Positions 43,166-54,486 of a stretch of 64,000 bases of DNA are shown one piece after another. Location of the stretch: assembly GCA_964016985.1 (NCBI GenBank), contig OZ024827.1:57331507-57395506 (forward strand). The letters run 5' to 3'. Position 1 is the stretch's first letter; every line of letters begins with the position of its first letter. The position numbers and the translations under genes were made by a program. A model generated the notes under the pieces. It was given only the letters and a program-made list of their open reading frames with translations. It had not been told where the DNA came from and did not search any database. This DNA comes from Anodontia alba (Eukaryota; Mollusca; Bivalvia; Lucinida; Lucinidae).

Positions 43166-44339
43166 ACGTTGCTGTTTATGAATAGACTCAATAAAACCGA
43201 GTCTGTAATTCGTGTTTATCGGATTGTTTCTTTGGATCCATTGTTTCAAAGTCTATTTATCTTCCTTACAACTGACATCAACTGTTGAGTGGCGGTAGTA
43301 AAACGTCTCCCCTTACTTCACTTTAGTTTACACTTCATGATCATTTAGGTTGTTTTGCTTTATTATAAAATAGATTATAGCTAAACCCGTAGCTAGGCGG
43401 CGTTAACAGTGCTGCACGCTACATTACTGTAAATACTTAAATACAACTCAGTCGGGTTCTTTCATTTGTTTATGTGTGTCGTATTTCCAAGAGGGATCTC
43501 TATTGATATGTAACTTTAGACCAGTCGTCGTGTTAACGGATACGCGGAATTTGATTTCTAATTCTGTAAGATGACAGCGGTCAACAGCAACTGGGTTAAG
43601 TTTTATTTTAAACATCATGATTAGGGAACTTTGTACTCGTCTGTGTTCTAAAGCGTGTCAGTTTAAGATTTGAAGCATTTCCGTAACACTGCTGGTGAAA
43701 TAATAATCATTGAGTGTATATCTAGCTGCTGTCCGCTGAATTCTTTCAACCGTATACGCAAATGTTTTCTACCAAGGATTCCAGACTGGGACAAAATATT
43801 CAAGCTAAGGACGAACATATGTGTTGTAAGCTTCTGATTGTTTGTCTTGATATTTCTGTTAACAAATTTCAGGGTGTTAGAAGCTTAAGAAGAAACAGTT
43901 TCAAAATGAGATTTCTAATTAAAATTAAGACTGATTGTGATTCTTAAATATTTCGCATTTTTACTTGTTTTCAATTCGATATTGTGAAGTAAGTAGGGAT
44001 AAGTGATGGATTTTTTTCTTTCTAGATACACGGAGTTAATGATCTATTATCATAAGGAAGAAGTAGGGTTGTAAAAAGCTGTGCCAAGCTTTCTTGAATT
44101 TTGGTTAAATGTAAAATATAAACATCGCATTAATATGACACTCTCTGAATTATCAGTTATGTTGACAGTTATGCTTCTGGTTTAACTGTATTCTCTATGT
44201 TTTTTACTCCGAGATTGATGAAGTATGTAATCATTGGTTTCTTTTCATAAGTAATATAATAATAAAAATCTATGGTGTCTTCCATATTAGCTACTTTCAT
44301 AAATACTAAATCGCCTTTTATTTTGCACACATGCAGATA
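43163..44339. other. no gene recognised
   Basis: No supported coding frame or internal repeat. Confidence 0.4.
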
Positions 44340-44740
44340 TGACAGACCCATTTATAACGTAAAATGCAATTTCAGTAAGGGATATAATTATTTCCTCATC
44401 GGAGTCTTGACAGCCGAGCGGTTCAAACGCAGCCAGCAATTTGAAAGTAATTCGGATTCTAAAATTTACATGATGATCTCTAAAGATCCTGAATATAGAT
44501 TCCTAAACCTTATTGATTTCTACATTTGTCCAATTGTATATTGCGCAAGCGTTAAATAAATTTGAAGAACGTTCGTGAAAAGGACAGATTTTAATGCTTT
44601 AAATGAACGGAAACAAAGCGGTTTTAAAATAATTGATAAAAAGTATTCCATGCTGACCTCGAAAGATTCAAATATTTACTACACAAATTTTTATTTTCGT
44701 TTCATCTGAAAAAGGTATTTTATGCTTCACGTAAAATATA
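44340..44740 (+). pseudogene. Penelope-like element fragment
   Basis: The frame to 44559 ends ISKDPEYRFLNLIDFYIC, which parallels VSKGPNYRFPNHIDFFKC in the Penelope-like copy at 50620-50670 (GP-YR-P-IDF is typical upstream of the RT in this retroelement class). Similarity continues out of frame after the stop (LNERKQSGFKIIDKK). Only the region N-terminal to the RT is present; the catalytic domain is missing. Confidence 0.5.
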
Positions 44741-45049
44741 CTCTTAATCCTGCAGACTTGAACATAAATAATATTATCAGTGTCTTATTATTACACTAAA
44801 TTAACAATATAAACCAGACACTGGGTTGCTCATAGTCCACAAATAGATCACTTACACAAGATACAAAAATAGTCTTTCTTTGCAGGTATATGTAAGCAGC
44901 AATTACAGCTGATTGATCTTCAGTACTTAGTTTAATTGCAATCTTAGACGACTTTAAAAACGGGTCTGATTTAACATAGATTGTTTGTCTATGAATGCTG
45001 AACATGTCCATGTTTGACCTGGTCCAATGCATGGTCTGTTTATAATTTA

Positions 45050-45785
45050 TCCAATCTTTATGATCCTTGCATACAACAAGGACAGGTACGAAAACCAGCC
45101 TGATTGATTTATTGACATAAGAGTCATTAGCCCTTGAATGTGTAAAAACTCATATTTGACTTCTTCCCAAGTATAGTTCTATTACTTTTGATACCATCAG
45201 CATGAAACTTGCAAATAACTTAGACAGGCATGAAATATTGGAAAAGTTTGAAAACTGGTAGAATTTGACTGTTCATCTTAGAGTTGCTTGCCATTGACTG
45301 CTATAAAAACCCTTATTTTGACTTTGTCATGGGCACAGCTCATCCATTTTAAGCCGGATTATTAGGAATCTTGCATGTCACTAGGCAGGCATGCAATCTT
45401 TGACAAGTTTGACAATTGGACTGTTAAACTTAAATACTGCTAACATCCATTTTATACCTTATCCTGGTCACAGTATATTTGTTTTAATATAAAGTGTGCA
45501 GATAACTAGGACAGGCATAAGATCACAATTGTATTCGAAATATGATTTAGGAGTTACTTGCCGTTGATTGCTAAAAGGCTGTTGTTGACATTTTTCAAGG
45601 CACAGTGTGTTCATTCGACATTTAAAAAACTTGCAGATAACTTGAGTAAACATAAATCTGTTCAAAATTTGGCCAGACTGGACTATTAAGAGCTGTCTAC
45701 CAGTGTTTCTTGTGAAAACAGTAGTTGACCTTATAGGCATACTGGACTCAGATGAGTAATTGTTGCCAGTTTGAGTGACTTGTTA
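45050..45785. repeat. degenerate ~145-bp tandem array
   Basis: Diverged units are marked by CTTGCA(G/A)ATAACT..GACAGGCAT (about 45068, 45210, 45370, 45496, 45631). The array ends where the next element begins, so it may be the core array of an older, truncated element of the same type. Confidence 0.5.
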
Positions 45786-47244
45786 GTTCACCTGAGCACG
45801 ACGTGCTCATGATGAGCTATTGTGATCGCTTGGTGTCCGTGCGTCCGACGTCAACATTATCACTTAAACATCTTCTCTTTAGAAAGCGTTGGGCTGGTTT
45901 TGCTGAAAATTCCCACACAACATTATGTGAACACCCTCTCTTAAATTCCTTCAAAACTTTAGGATCCATGCAGCTCTTGTTCCCATGGCAATGAAAACAA
46001 AACAAAAATAATTATCATTTCCTTAGAATCTGCTGAATGGATTTCAAAGACATTTTACAGGGATGATCTCTGAGTGACTCTCTATCAGATTCCTTCAGCT
46101 CGTATTTATCCGTTTCTTAACACGGCGGCCAGTGGGCAGGGCATTTTTGCCTTATATGGCTATGATAGTTTAAACTTTGAAAATCTTCTCAGAATCTGCT
46201 CAAGGCATTTTAATGAAATTTACAGGGATGCTCTTTGGGTGACTCCCTAGCAGACTCCTTCAACTAATGTGAATCCAATGAAAAACATGGCGGCCAGTGA
46301 GCGGGGCATTTTGCCTTATATGACTGTAATGCAAACTTCGAAAATCTTCTCAAAATTTGTTTAAGGGATTTCAATGAAATTCATAGGGATGTTCTTTCGG
46401 TGACTCTTTAGCAGATTTTTTTTCAACATGTTCATCCATTAAAAAAACATGGCAGCAAGTGGGCGGGGCATTTTTGCCTTATATGGCTATAGTGCAAACT
46501 TTGAAAATCTTCTCAGAATCAGTTTAAGGAATTTCGACGAAATTTCGCAAGAATGTTCTTTGGGTAACTTTCTATCAGATTCCTACAATTTATGTTCATG
46601 GTCACCTTTGTGTTGGGCATTTTTGCCCGATATAAAACAAATTTCTAAAATCTTCTCCACAGAAAGTGCTTGATAGATTTCACCGACATTTTCCAGGCAT
46701 GTTTGTTTGTAACTCCCTATAAGATTCCTTCAACTCATGTTGATTGGTCGAAAAATATGGCGGGCAGTGGGTGGAGCATTTTGGCAATACAAAGGTTTAG
46801 TGCAAATTAAAAAAAAAATCTGCTCCGTAGACGGTGTGTAATAGATTTTAATGAAACTTTACAGGGATTCCCCTTGGTGACTCTCTTTTAGACTTATTTA
46901 GGCCATCCTTTATAGAACGAAATATATGGCAATAAATGGCCAATAATTTCACCTATCTAGTCAGGAGTGTACTTGATTATCTCTGATTTTGCACAAAAAA
47001 GAGACAATTTAATGAGACATCAATTCGCCTTCCGCTCCTAGGGTAAGCCCTACCTTGAAATGCAGCTAGTTGCTTAGAAAGGTGAATACTACTGACACAA
47101 ATGATAATAATAATAATAATAATAACGGACAGCCATATAAGGTGGCTGAAAAAGAAATGTTGAAAAGAGCGATTCACCCCAGTAAATACAAAAGGTCGCA
47201 AGAAGGTTCATGTGAGCGATACAGGATCATCGTGGTCCTCTTTG
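45786..47244 (+). mobile_element. Helentron/Pearl-like non-autonomous element 2
   Basis: It starts TTCACCTGAGCACGACGTGCTC (hairpin), then a short CCGTGCGTCCG tract, then ~150-160 bp core units with CTTCTC..AAT..GCT..GATTTCA and GGCGGCCAGTGGGCGGGGCATTTT. It ends TCATGTGAGCG, a hairpin AGGATCATCGTGGTCCT and CTTTG. A (TAA)n run lies at 47100-47126. It is more degenerate than elements 1 and 3. A second, partial end (CTCAGGTAAGCGATACAGG plus poly-T) lies at 47321-47366. Confidence 0.6.
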
Positions 47245-47366
47245 TGTTCCCATTATACGACAAAAAAAGAACAATTAATTCCATTTTGATTTTTTTTTCT
47301 TTTTGAGCTGTGCATATCAGCCATAACTCAGGTAAGCGATACAGGTTTTTTTTTTTTTTTTTTTTT

Positions 47367-47745
47367 CTTAATTAGGTCCACTGTTTTGCGTTTCTTTCTT
47401 GTTAAAAACATGACATTTACTATATATAAATGAACTAATAAGAAACCACAACTAGATGAGTTATCTTGCAAATATTAACCAATATTGCACATTTTATAAT
47501 TCATGGCTAAAATGTGCATTCTGTTGTAACCTCGTTTCACCTACGAGGTATTGTAAAAAAAATTCCAAGACTGCCTCCATAGCTTATAATTTACTTGGAG
47601 CTCCAGAATGAAAAAAATATGTCTGAAGGAAATATTATTTATTCGGGACAGACTGAAGCACATGTAATGAAGTTTGCTTAAGAAAAAACATATTTTTATT
47701 CCAGTTTAAATACATGACTGTTCAATACTAAGGGGCATGTCAATC
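47367..47745. other. no gene recognised
   Basis: AT-rich spacer between element 2 and a transposase relic. Nothing supported. Confidence 0.4.
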
Positions 47746-47749
47746 TGTG

Positions 47750-48197
47750 CGACGTAACGTCTGAACTATTTTCAATTCGTTTTCGTCCTTCAGAAGCCGC
47801 GGAATCCATCTTGCGCACACTTAAATCATATTGAGATCTTTACTGATAATATTAAAGGCAGTCCCATGACTAAGCCCACATTTCACTGATCTCATCGAGA
47901 CTTCGTCGCGATCACAGGTAACAACATCGCCAACATTCTTCATGGTCGTTTCAGTTGCTGAACTGGTCTACCAGATCTGTTTTCGTCATGTACAGAATTT
48001 CTCCCGTCCCGAAAGCGCTTATGCCAGTCAAACGCTGTACTTATGCTGCAGTTCCTTGCTTGTTCAGACTTGCACATGAATTTCCAAGTGTCAATGGTCG
48101 TCATTCCGGCTCCTACACAACAGTTTATAACAGTCCGCTGCGCCGTCCTATTCTCTGACGTCGCGTTTTTCGAGATTTCTTTTTCTTGATCCTTCAT
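47750..48197 (-). pseudogene. mariner-type transposase N-terminal relic
   Basis: The 85-codon frame from the ATG at 48197 contains INCCVGAGMTTIDTWKF and FDWHKRFRDGRNSVHDE followed by RSGRP, the helix-turn-helix DNA-binding region and GRP-like linker typical of mariner transposases (also the SETMAR transposase domain). Similarity continues past the frame end, with VCARWIPRLL near 47800. The catalytic DD(E/D)D region is absent and no inverted termini are visible. Confidence 0.7.
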
Positions 48198-48367
48198 TTC
48201 AAAACGGTGTCAAAATTATATAATTCAATGCACGCGGCCGAGATTCAACGAATGGCGTACATATTATTTTTACTCACGTCAGAACAAAAATCTGGGAAAA
48301 TCTAAAGCAAAGCAATTTTGTCGAGTTAGCATCGGGACCCAGGGTGAAGTTAGCTAGCTGTAAAAAT

Positions 48368-48691
48368 GCTTTAAACCCCCCGGTGGTTTGCTCTACCGAC
48401 CGTTCTAAGGCGGTGGTCCCGGTGTTAGTCTTACTCTTTGTTGCTTTGTGGTTTGTTCTACGAGACGATTTGTTGTATGTCTTTCCGTGTGTCATTTTGT
48501 TCTTGTGTTTTTCAGTCCTTTTAGTATTGTGATTACCTCGCTTGGGGAAGAGAGAGCTAATCTTAGTGCTTTTCGTACGTTTGTTCGGTTTGTGCTTGTT
48601 TAGATTTGTCGGTTTCCTCTTCCTCTTGGAGTCTGGGAAGGGCTGCGGTTTGTGATTGTGGCACTCCCTGGACTTTTCTCTTACCTTTTTT
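48368..48691 (-). repeat. 0.3-kb repeat R, copy 1
   Basis: It runs from TTTAAACCCCCC through CCGTTCTAAGGCGGTGGTCCC to GGACTTTTCTCTTACCTTTTTT. It is closely matched by 58640-58958 and 58962-59270, and its terminal ~50 bp match the 5' extremity of LINE A (28024-28072), which fixes the sense as minus. Long open frames exist on both strands and look like a composition effect; no ATG is conserved. Confidence 0.65.
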
Positions 48692-48939
48692 GAATGCCAA
48701 ACCGAAAACAAAACTAAGCCATATCGAAGGGTTTTCTTGAGTGCGCCGTAGTCACGACCCTTGGCTTCTATGGCAACTGGACTTGTACGTGCTTTTATTT
48801 TTATGGTTAAACAATTTCTTCATTTAAACTCAACAATTATGGATCTACCCACTGGTGTCATTTTATTCAAAATGCTTAATTTTAACTCAGTTTTCTGATG
48901 CAGTCCGGGAATTTTTGGACTGTACCTTGTACAAATATG

Positions 48940-49830
48940 TTTTTTATACCCCGCCCAATGATAGTGTCGTGGTATTATGTTTTTCTTCTCCGTATATGTC
49001 CGTCCATCAGCGCGTGGTTTCTGCTCTCTAACTTGAATGAATTTTGGTGGATTTTATTCAAAATTTGCTTGCACATTTTTATTGGGGGTGAGTGGTTTGG
49101 GATTGTTACTGCCCTTACTTCACGATAAAAATGGGTTTCCATTTAAAATCTTGAGACATAATTCATGGATTTGGATGAAATTTCATACATAAAATCATAT
49201 TGACAATATCTTGCATTGGATTATTACTCGTCTTTTATCATCGATTTTTATCAGAAATACTAACCCTGCTTAGCAACAAAAAGTTTAAAACCATGAGAAA
49301 GCATTGATAGATTTGGATGAAATTCCATATACTGGATGATATTGACAATATCTTGCTTCGTATTATTACTCAACATTTTTCGTCAATTTTCAACAGTTAT
49401 TGCTCCTGCTTGGGTACAAAAATTGGTCAAGTTTAATAGTATGAGAATGGATTTGGATGAAACGTCGTATATCAAATGATATTGTACAATATTCTTGCCT
49501 GGGATTATTGCTTGGCATTTTTCATCAATTTTCAACAAAGTCACTGTCCCTGATAAATAACAAAAATGGGTTTCGTTGAATATCATGAGAATGAATTCAT
49601 GGATTTTGTCGACCGTTCGTATTAATTGATACTGACAATGTCATGCTTGGGATTACAAATCAGCATTCTTAGCCGATTTTCAACAGTTACTGCCCCTACT
49701 TGGCAACAAGAAATGGTTTTCGTTGAATATCATAAGAACGAATAAATGAATCTGGACGAAGTTCATAATCAAATAGTATTGATAATATTCTTGCTTCAGA
49801 TTATTAATTGGCATTTTTTGTTCAATGGGA
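48940..49830. repeat. ~145-bp tandem array after a TACCCCGCCC start
   Basis: The start TACCCCGCCCAATGATAGTG is followed by GTCCGTCCATCAG, then about five degenerate units marked by ATGGATTTGGATGAAAT..TCATAT..ATATTGACAATATCTTGC (about 49165, 49310, 49447, 49600, 49745). This is another minisatellite-type repetitive element of the sort common in molluscs; no clear 3' terminus is seen. Confidence 0.55.
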
Positions 49831-50465
49831 CTGTGTTAATAGATTTAGAAGAAATTTTCGGCCATCAAAGATTCTGAATTGGACTAAAAAGCGTTGGACC
49901 TAATATATGTTTTAACCTGAAATGCTAAAAATTGTAATATGCAGTATTTGGACAAACTGGTCGTGGTTTCAGAAAACGGTTTGGCGTACATTATCACAGA
50001 ATTAAAAGCTTAAGAAGTTTGGCTCTTTAACATTTTAAACTTACAGCCATTCTCCTGTTAATGTTGCAGTGCACCCAGTGGAGAAAATTAACTATAATAA
50101 AACTCTTCTTCGAGATTAAAAAAATATCAAAAAACACCAAACTGAATTAAAATGGGCTGAATTATTCATGAATGCACAAACACCATTTACACTGGGATTT
50201 AATGATAATATTTACCAAAAAATATAACATTTCTAAAATTCCTTATTTTTACGTATTTAATCCTTTGAATTCGAAAACGTAAACACAGAAGTCACGGTTT
50301 AAGAAACAATAGAAATTTAAAACATAAAAATACTGCAGTAAGGAGATCCACTTGACAATTTTAAGCTTTTGTTTCCGTCAAAGTGTTTCACATATCGAGC
50401 CAATAAGTTCTACGATGGGGTCATCAACGATATGATACTGCATTCCTGAAAAGATGTTATACATT
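49831..50465. other. no gene recognised
   Basis: AT-rich DNA with no supported feature. Confidence 0.4.
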
Positions 50466-52470
50466 TATCGATACCGAAGTCAATCATAAAAGACACTTCA
50501 TTAATCCTTTCATAAATGAAGGAATGTTTTCAAATTATCCTGCAGCTAGACATGTCATTACAGGAAATCTTAAAATCATTTCTGATTCAAGAATTCGTAA
50601 AACAGTTTCTAAGGGCCCAAATTACAGATTTCCTAATCATATAGATTTTTTCAAATGTAGGGAAGAAATAGCTTCTGCGTTGAATGAATTTGATATTCGA
50701 TGGTTTAAATGAAAGCGTGTTGAGCCTGATACTTTAAAGCAATCGGAATTAAACTCTTTCAATGTTATCGGTAAACGTGTTGAATTTCAATCCCAAAATA
50801 ATAATCTATTACACCTGAACCTAAATCTACTTTCCGTCATCTGAAGCAGGGAAATGAAGAATTTCAGAGGAAGTATGTTTTGGTTCCTGCCGACAAGGCC
50901 GCAAACAACATTGTCGTTGTTTGATGGTTACATTATGTTGATGCACTGAAACAGGAACTGAGCGGCACCAAGGCCAATTAAGAGACTTCGGTAGAAGAGA
51001 AGTCTACGGCCATTTCAATCATTTCTGTTAATGGTAAGGAACAGCAAGACAAGCTTCCTGCGATGTATTGGTTACCTAAGCTTCATATAAAACCATATAA
51101 AGCAAGGTTTATTGCTAACTGAAGCTCCTTTACCACTACTGAACATTCCAAATTATTAACTACTTCTTCACTGCTATTAAAACTTATGTAATTAGATACT
51201 GTTGAAAAAATATGAAAGATCAGCCAGACATTTGTTTTGGTCAGTTGAAAATTCTAATAAGGTACTTAATAAACTAAAGTCAAGAGTATCTCGCGCTTCC
51301 AGTTTGTCAACATATGATTTTTCTACGCTTTATACTACTTTGTCCCATAATTTAATCAAAGAGAAACTTACAGGCTAAACTGAGGCTTTTCTTAGGGAAG
51401 GCTTTTCTTATCTTGCTTGTAATAATAGGAATGTATTCTTTACTTCTGATGACCAAAAACGGTTTACACTTTGGTCTTGTCCAAACCTATGTGACGCAAT
51501 AGCATACCTTTTTGATAACATTAAAATTAGATTTGGCACTAAGTTGCTGTGTTCCACTTGTGGCAGATTTGTTTTTGTTTTGTTATAAAGGAGACTTTAT
51601 GATGTCTCTTTCTGATGATTCACAAGCTGATATTATTGAAGCTTTTAGCTCAACTTCCAGATAGATGGACAACCTTTTGAATATCGACAATCCTTACTTT
51701 GAAGGAATGGTCACTGAAATTTATACCTAACTTCAATTGAACAAAGTTAATTCTACTGATACCAAAGCCTCATTTTTAGATTTGCGTTTATCAATTTCAA
51801 ACGGTTTTGATTCATCTAAATTTACGACAAACGCAATTATTTTGATTTTGACATTGTTAATTTTCCGTTTTTTTCGATGGCGACATTCCTCGTACCCCTT
51901 CTTATGGTATTTACATTTCTAAACTTATTCTGTTTGCAAAAGTGTCTAGTCATTTGCTGATTTCAATACTCGTAACAAATCTTTGACTGCCAAACTTCTC
52001 CAACAGGGGTATCGGTATCATAAACTTAGGAAAGCTTTTCTAAGTTCTATCGTCGACACTACGAACTGGTTTTTAAATACGACCCCGGACTAAAACTCTT
52101 CTGCTACAAGGCTTATCAGAACCTGAATTTATGGTGACTTAGTGTATAAGTGTAGAAAAATTGTAGGTAAACACTATTTTTTTCTGATCAATTTAGTAAA
52201 ATTGTCATGTGTTATAAACGAAAGGCGTATTACATTGATGTCCGCTTGTTTGGCGGTTGACCAAAATAAGATTCTTCCTTTGTATTCCACAGGGAACAAT
52301 ATTAAACACATTTTCCACTTTATTCTTAACTCAATATTCAATATCAAGAAAATCGTGTATTTTGAAGTAAACCACATTTTCACTGGTCCACCATTTTGAA
52401 ACAAGGTTGACTACATTGCTTGCCTTTTCAGCTGCACGCCGTTGGGTTAAGGTTCAGACTATGATGGGCC
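50466..52470 (+). pseudogene. Penelope-like element reverse transcriptase, decayed
   Basis: Blocks in order across shifting frames: HVITGNLKIISDSRI and GPNYRFPNHIDF (50550-50650), VLVPADKAANN-like text (50880), LPAMYWLPKLHIKPYKARFI (51055-51115), LSTYDFSTLYTTL (51305-51345), ADLFLFCYKGDFMMSL (51565-51610), LNIDNPYFEGMV (51675-51710), FLDLRLSISNGFDSS (51775-51820), and a C-terminal part to about 52470. The catalytic block before LLNIDNPYFEGM is destroyed (a stop and MDN where an xxDD is expected), and the segment before ADLF is deleted. These motif phrases are typical of Penelope-like retroelements of aquatic invertebrates. No GIY-YIG domain was identified. Confidence 0.75.
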
Positions 52471-52514
52471 CGACTTAAAAACTATTCATTAGATGGTCTA
52501 GTCCGAAACTGTGT

Positions 52515-52610
52515 ATGTCTGTTTCTCGGCCCACCGGAGATCAGCCGGTGGTTTTCTTTTGCTCCAGAACTCCAGTGGTGTTGTTATACACCCCAGTGAT
52601 CTCCAAGTAT
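52515..52610 (+). repeat. possible SINE central-domain fragment
   Basis: A perfect 7-bp hairpin, CCACCGG-AGATCAG-CCGGTGG, is followed by GGTTTTCTTTTGCTCCAGAACTCCAG (in two overlapping phrases), which loosely resembles the conserved core of V-type SINEs. No head or tail is seen. Confidence 0.25.
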
Positions 52611-52999
52611 CTCAACACGTTGTTTCTGTTGAGTCCTTATCTTTGCTTCATTATAGACTTAATCTGTGATTATTTTGTTGCCCGTATTGATTCTTGGATG
52701 GTTTAGAAGACCTCCACGCGGACCGAACAAATATATGTTTTTACCACTATGGAAGCTGAGGGCGAGGGTTGGGACCCCGTAAAGCTAGCTTAATAACCTG
52801 CCCCTCCTCCCCAGTAATTTATTATTGAACGTTCCAAAGCTGTACTTTTATTGTGGTACTTTTATTAAATGTTCTGTAGTGTTTCACTTACAAATGTTTT
52901 TCTTTTAACAATTATTTAAGTTTAAGATATATTCAGTTAAGTCAGGTAAAAGGTTTCCAGTTCTACTCGCCTTTAAGTGACCCAGTATGAGACTTTTTA

Positions 53000-54486
53000 G
53001 CTCACCTGAGCTCTGCTCAGGATGAGCTATTGTGATCACTTTTCGTCCGTCGTCCGTCTGTCCGTCCGTGCGTCCGTCCGTTAACATTTTCAAACGACTT
53101 CTCCTCTGAAGCCGCTAAGCCAATTTTGCTCAAATTTCATATGGAGCCTCCTTAGATAGGGGGAACAAAAGATTGCTAAAATGGTCATGGTTCGTTGACC
53201 AAGATGGCCGCCATGCCCATATATAGTAAAAACCTTTAAAAATCTTCTTCTCTAGAACCGAGGATGCTTTGGGGCTGAATCTTTGCATAAATCATCGGGG
53301 ACAGGAGTTTTACCAAAGTTGCTAAAATAATGGTCATACATTGACATTTGACCTTTTTACGGCAAGGTCAAGTTTGCTTCCTTATGCATTTGTATGGGAA
53401 AAACATTTAAAAATCTTATTCTCCAAAACCGAGGATGGCTTGTGGCTGAATCTTTGCATATATCATCTGGAGCGGGCGGTCTACCAAAGTTGCTAAAATA
53501 ATGGTCATACATTGACATTTGACCTTTTTACAGCAAGGTCAAATTTGCTTCCTTATGCATTTGTATGGGAAAAACATTTAAAAATCTTATTCTCCAAAAC
53601 CGAGGATGCCTTGTGACTGAATCTTTGCATATATCATCTGGGACGGGCGGTCTGCCAAAGTTGTTAAAATAATTGTCATACATTGACATTTAACCTTTTT
53701 ACGGCGAGGTCAAGTTTGCTTCTGTATGCATTTGTATGGGCCCTATACATTTGTATGGAAAAAAATGTTGATAATTTCAAATAGCTTTTCCTCTGAAGCC
53801 TCCGGGCCAGTGTTGCTCTAATTTCATGCGGAGCCTCCGTGGGCAGGAGAATGAAAGATTGCTAAAATGGGTATGGTCCATTGATCAAAATGGCTGCCAT
53901 GCCTATATATGGTAAAAACCTTTAAAAATCTTCTTCTCCATAACCAAATAAGCCCTGGGTCCTAATCTTTGCACAAATTATGGGGGACAGGAGATCTACC
54001 AAAATTGCTAAAATGATGGTTCTATGTTGACATTTGACCTTTTTACCTCCAAGGTCAAATTTGCTTCCCCATTTGTATGGGCCATATACATTTATATTGA
54101 AAGTATCGAAGTGACTTGTAGATCAACAGTAGTTAAAATTGTTCTGATTGGAAATCTAAGATGGCCATCATTTGGTTTATATTTATAATATTTCCCTGCC
54201 ACTGTGCTGTTTACATGTATAAAATCATGATTCTTCAGAAACCACTTAGCCAATTTCCACCAAATTTCACATTGATCCTTCTGTTGAAATGTGATTGATA
54301 GTTTATTCAAATGATCATGCTCCATTGACTGTCAGGCCCATATATTCTTCTTCAAAACTAAGAACTGCTCAAAGATGATATTTTCATTAGTTGCGATGAT
54401 AGGATTGGAAAAATGTTGCATAACATCTGCATGTCTGCAGTGGCTATGTCACTCAGGTGAGCGAACCGTGGCCCGTGGGCCTCTTG
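53000..54486 (+). mobile_element. Helentron/Pearl-like non-autonomous element 3
   Basis: It begins GCTCACCTGAGCTCTGCTCAGG (hairpin), then a (CCGT)n-type tract (53046-53082), then core units of ~171 bp marked by AAAACCGAGGATG (about 53257, 53428, 53599) followed by more diverged units. It ends CACTCAGGTGAGCG, a hairpin GGCCCGTGGGCC and CTCTTG. It is flanked by TTTTTA on both sides (52994-52999 and 54487-54492). The 3' hairpin sequence differs from element 1 but pairing is conserved. It is non-coding. Confidence 0.7.

Noticed and set aside
48274..48711. 145-codon Lys/Arg/Asn-rich minus-strand frame across repeat R, with plus-strand frames in copies 2 and 3
   Set aside because: Both strands are open because of skewed composition, the ATG lies outside the repeat, and copy 3 has a frameshift.
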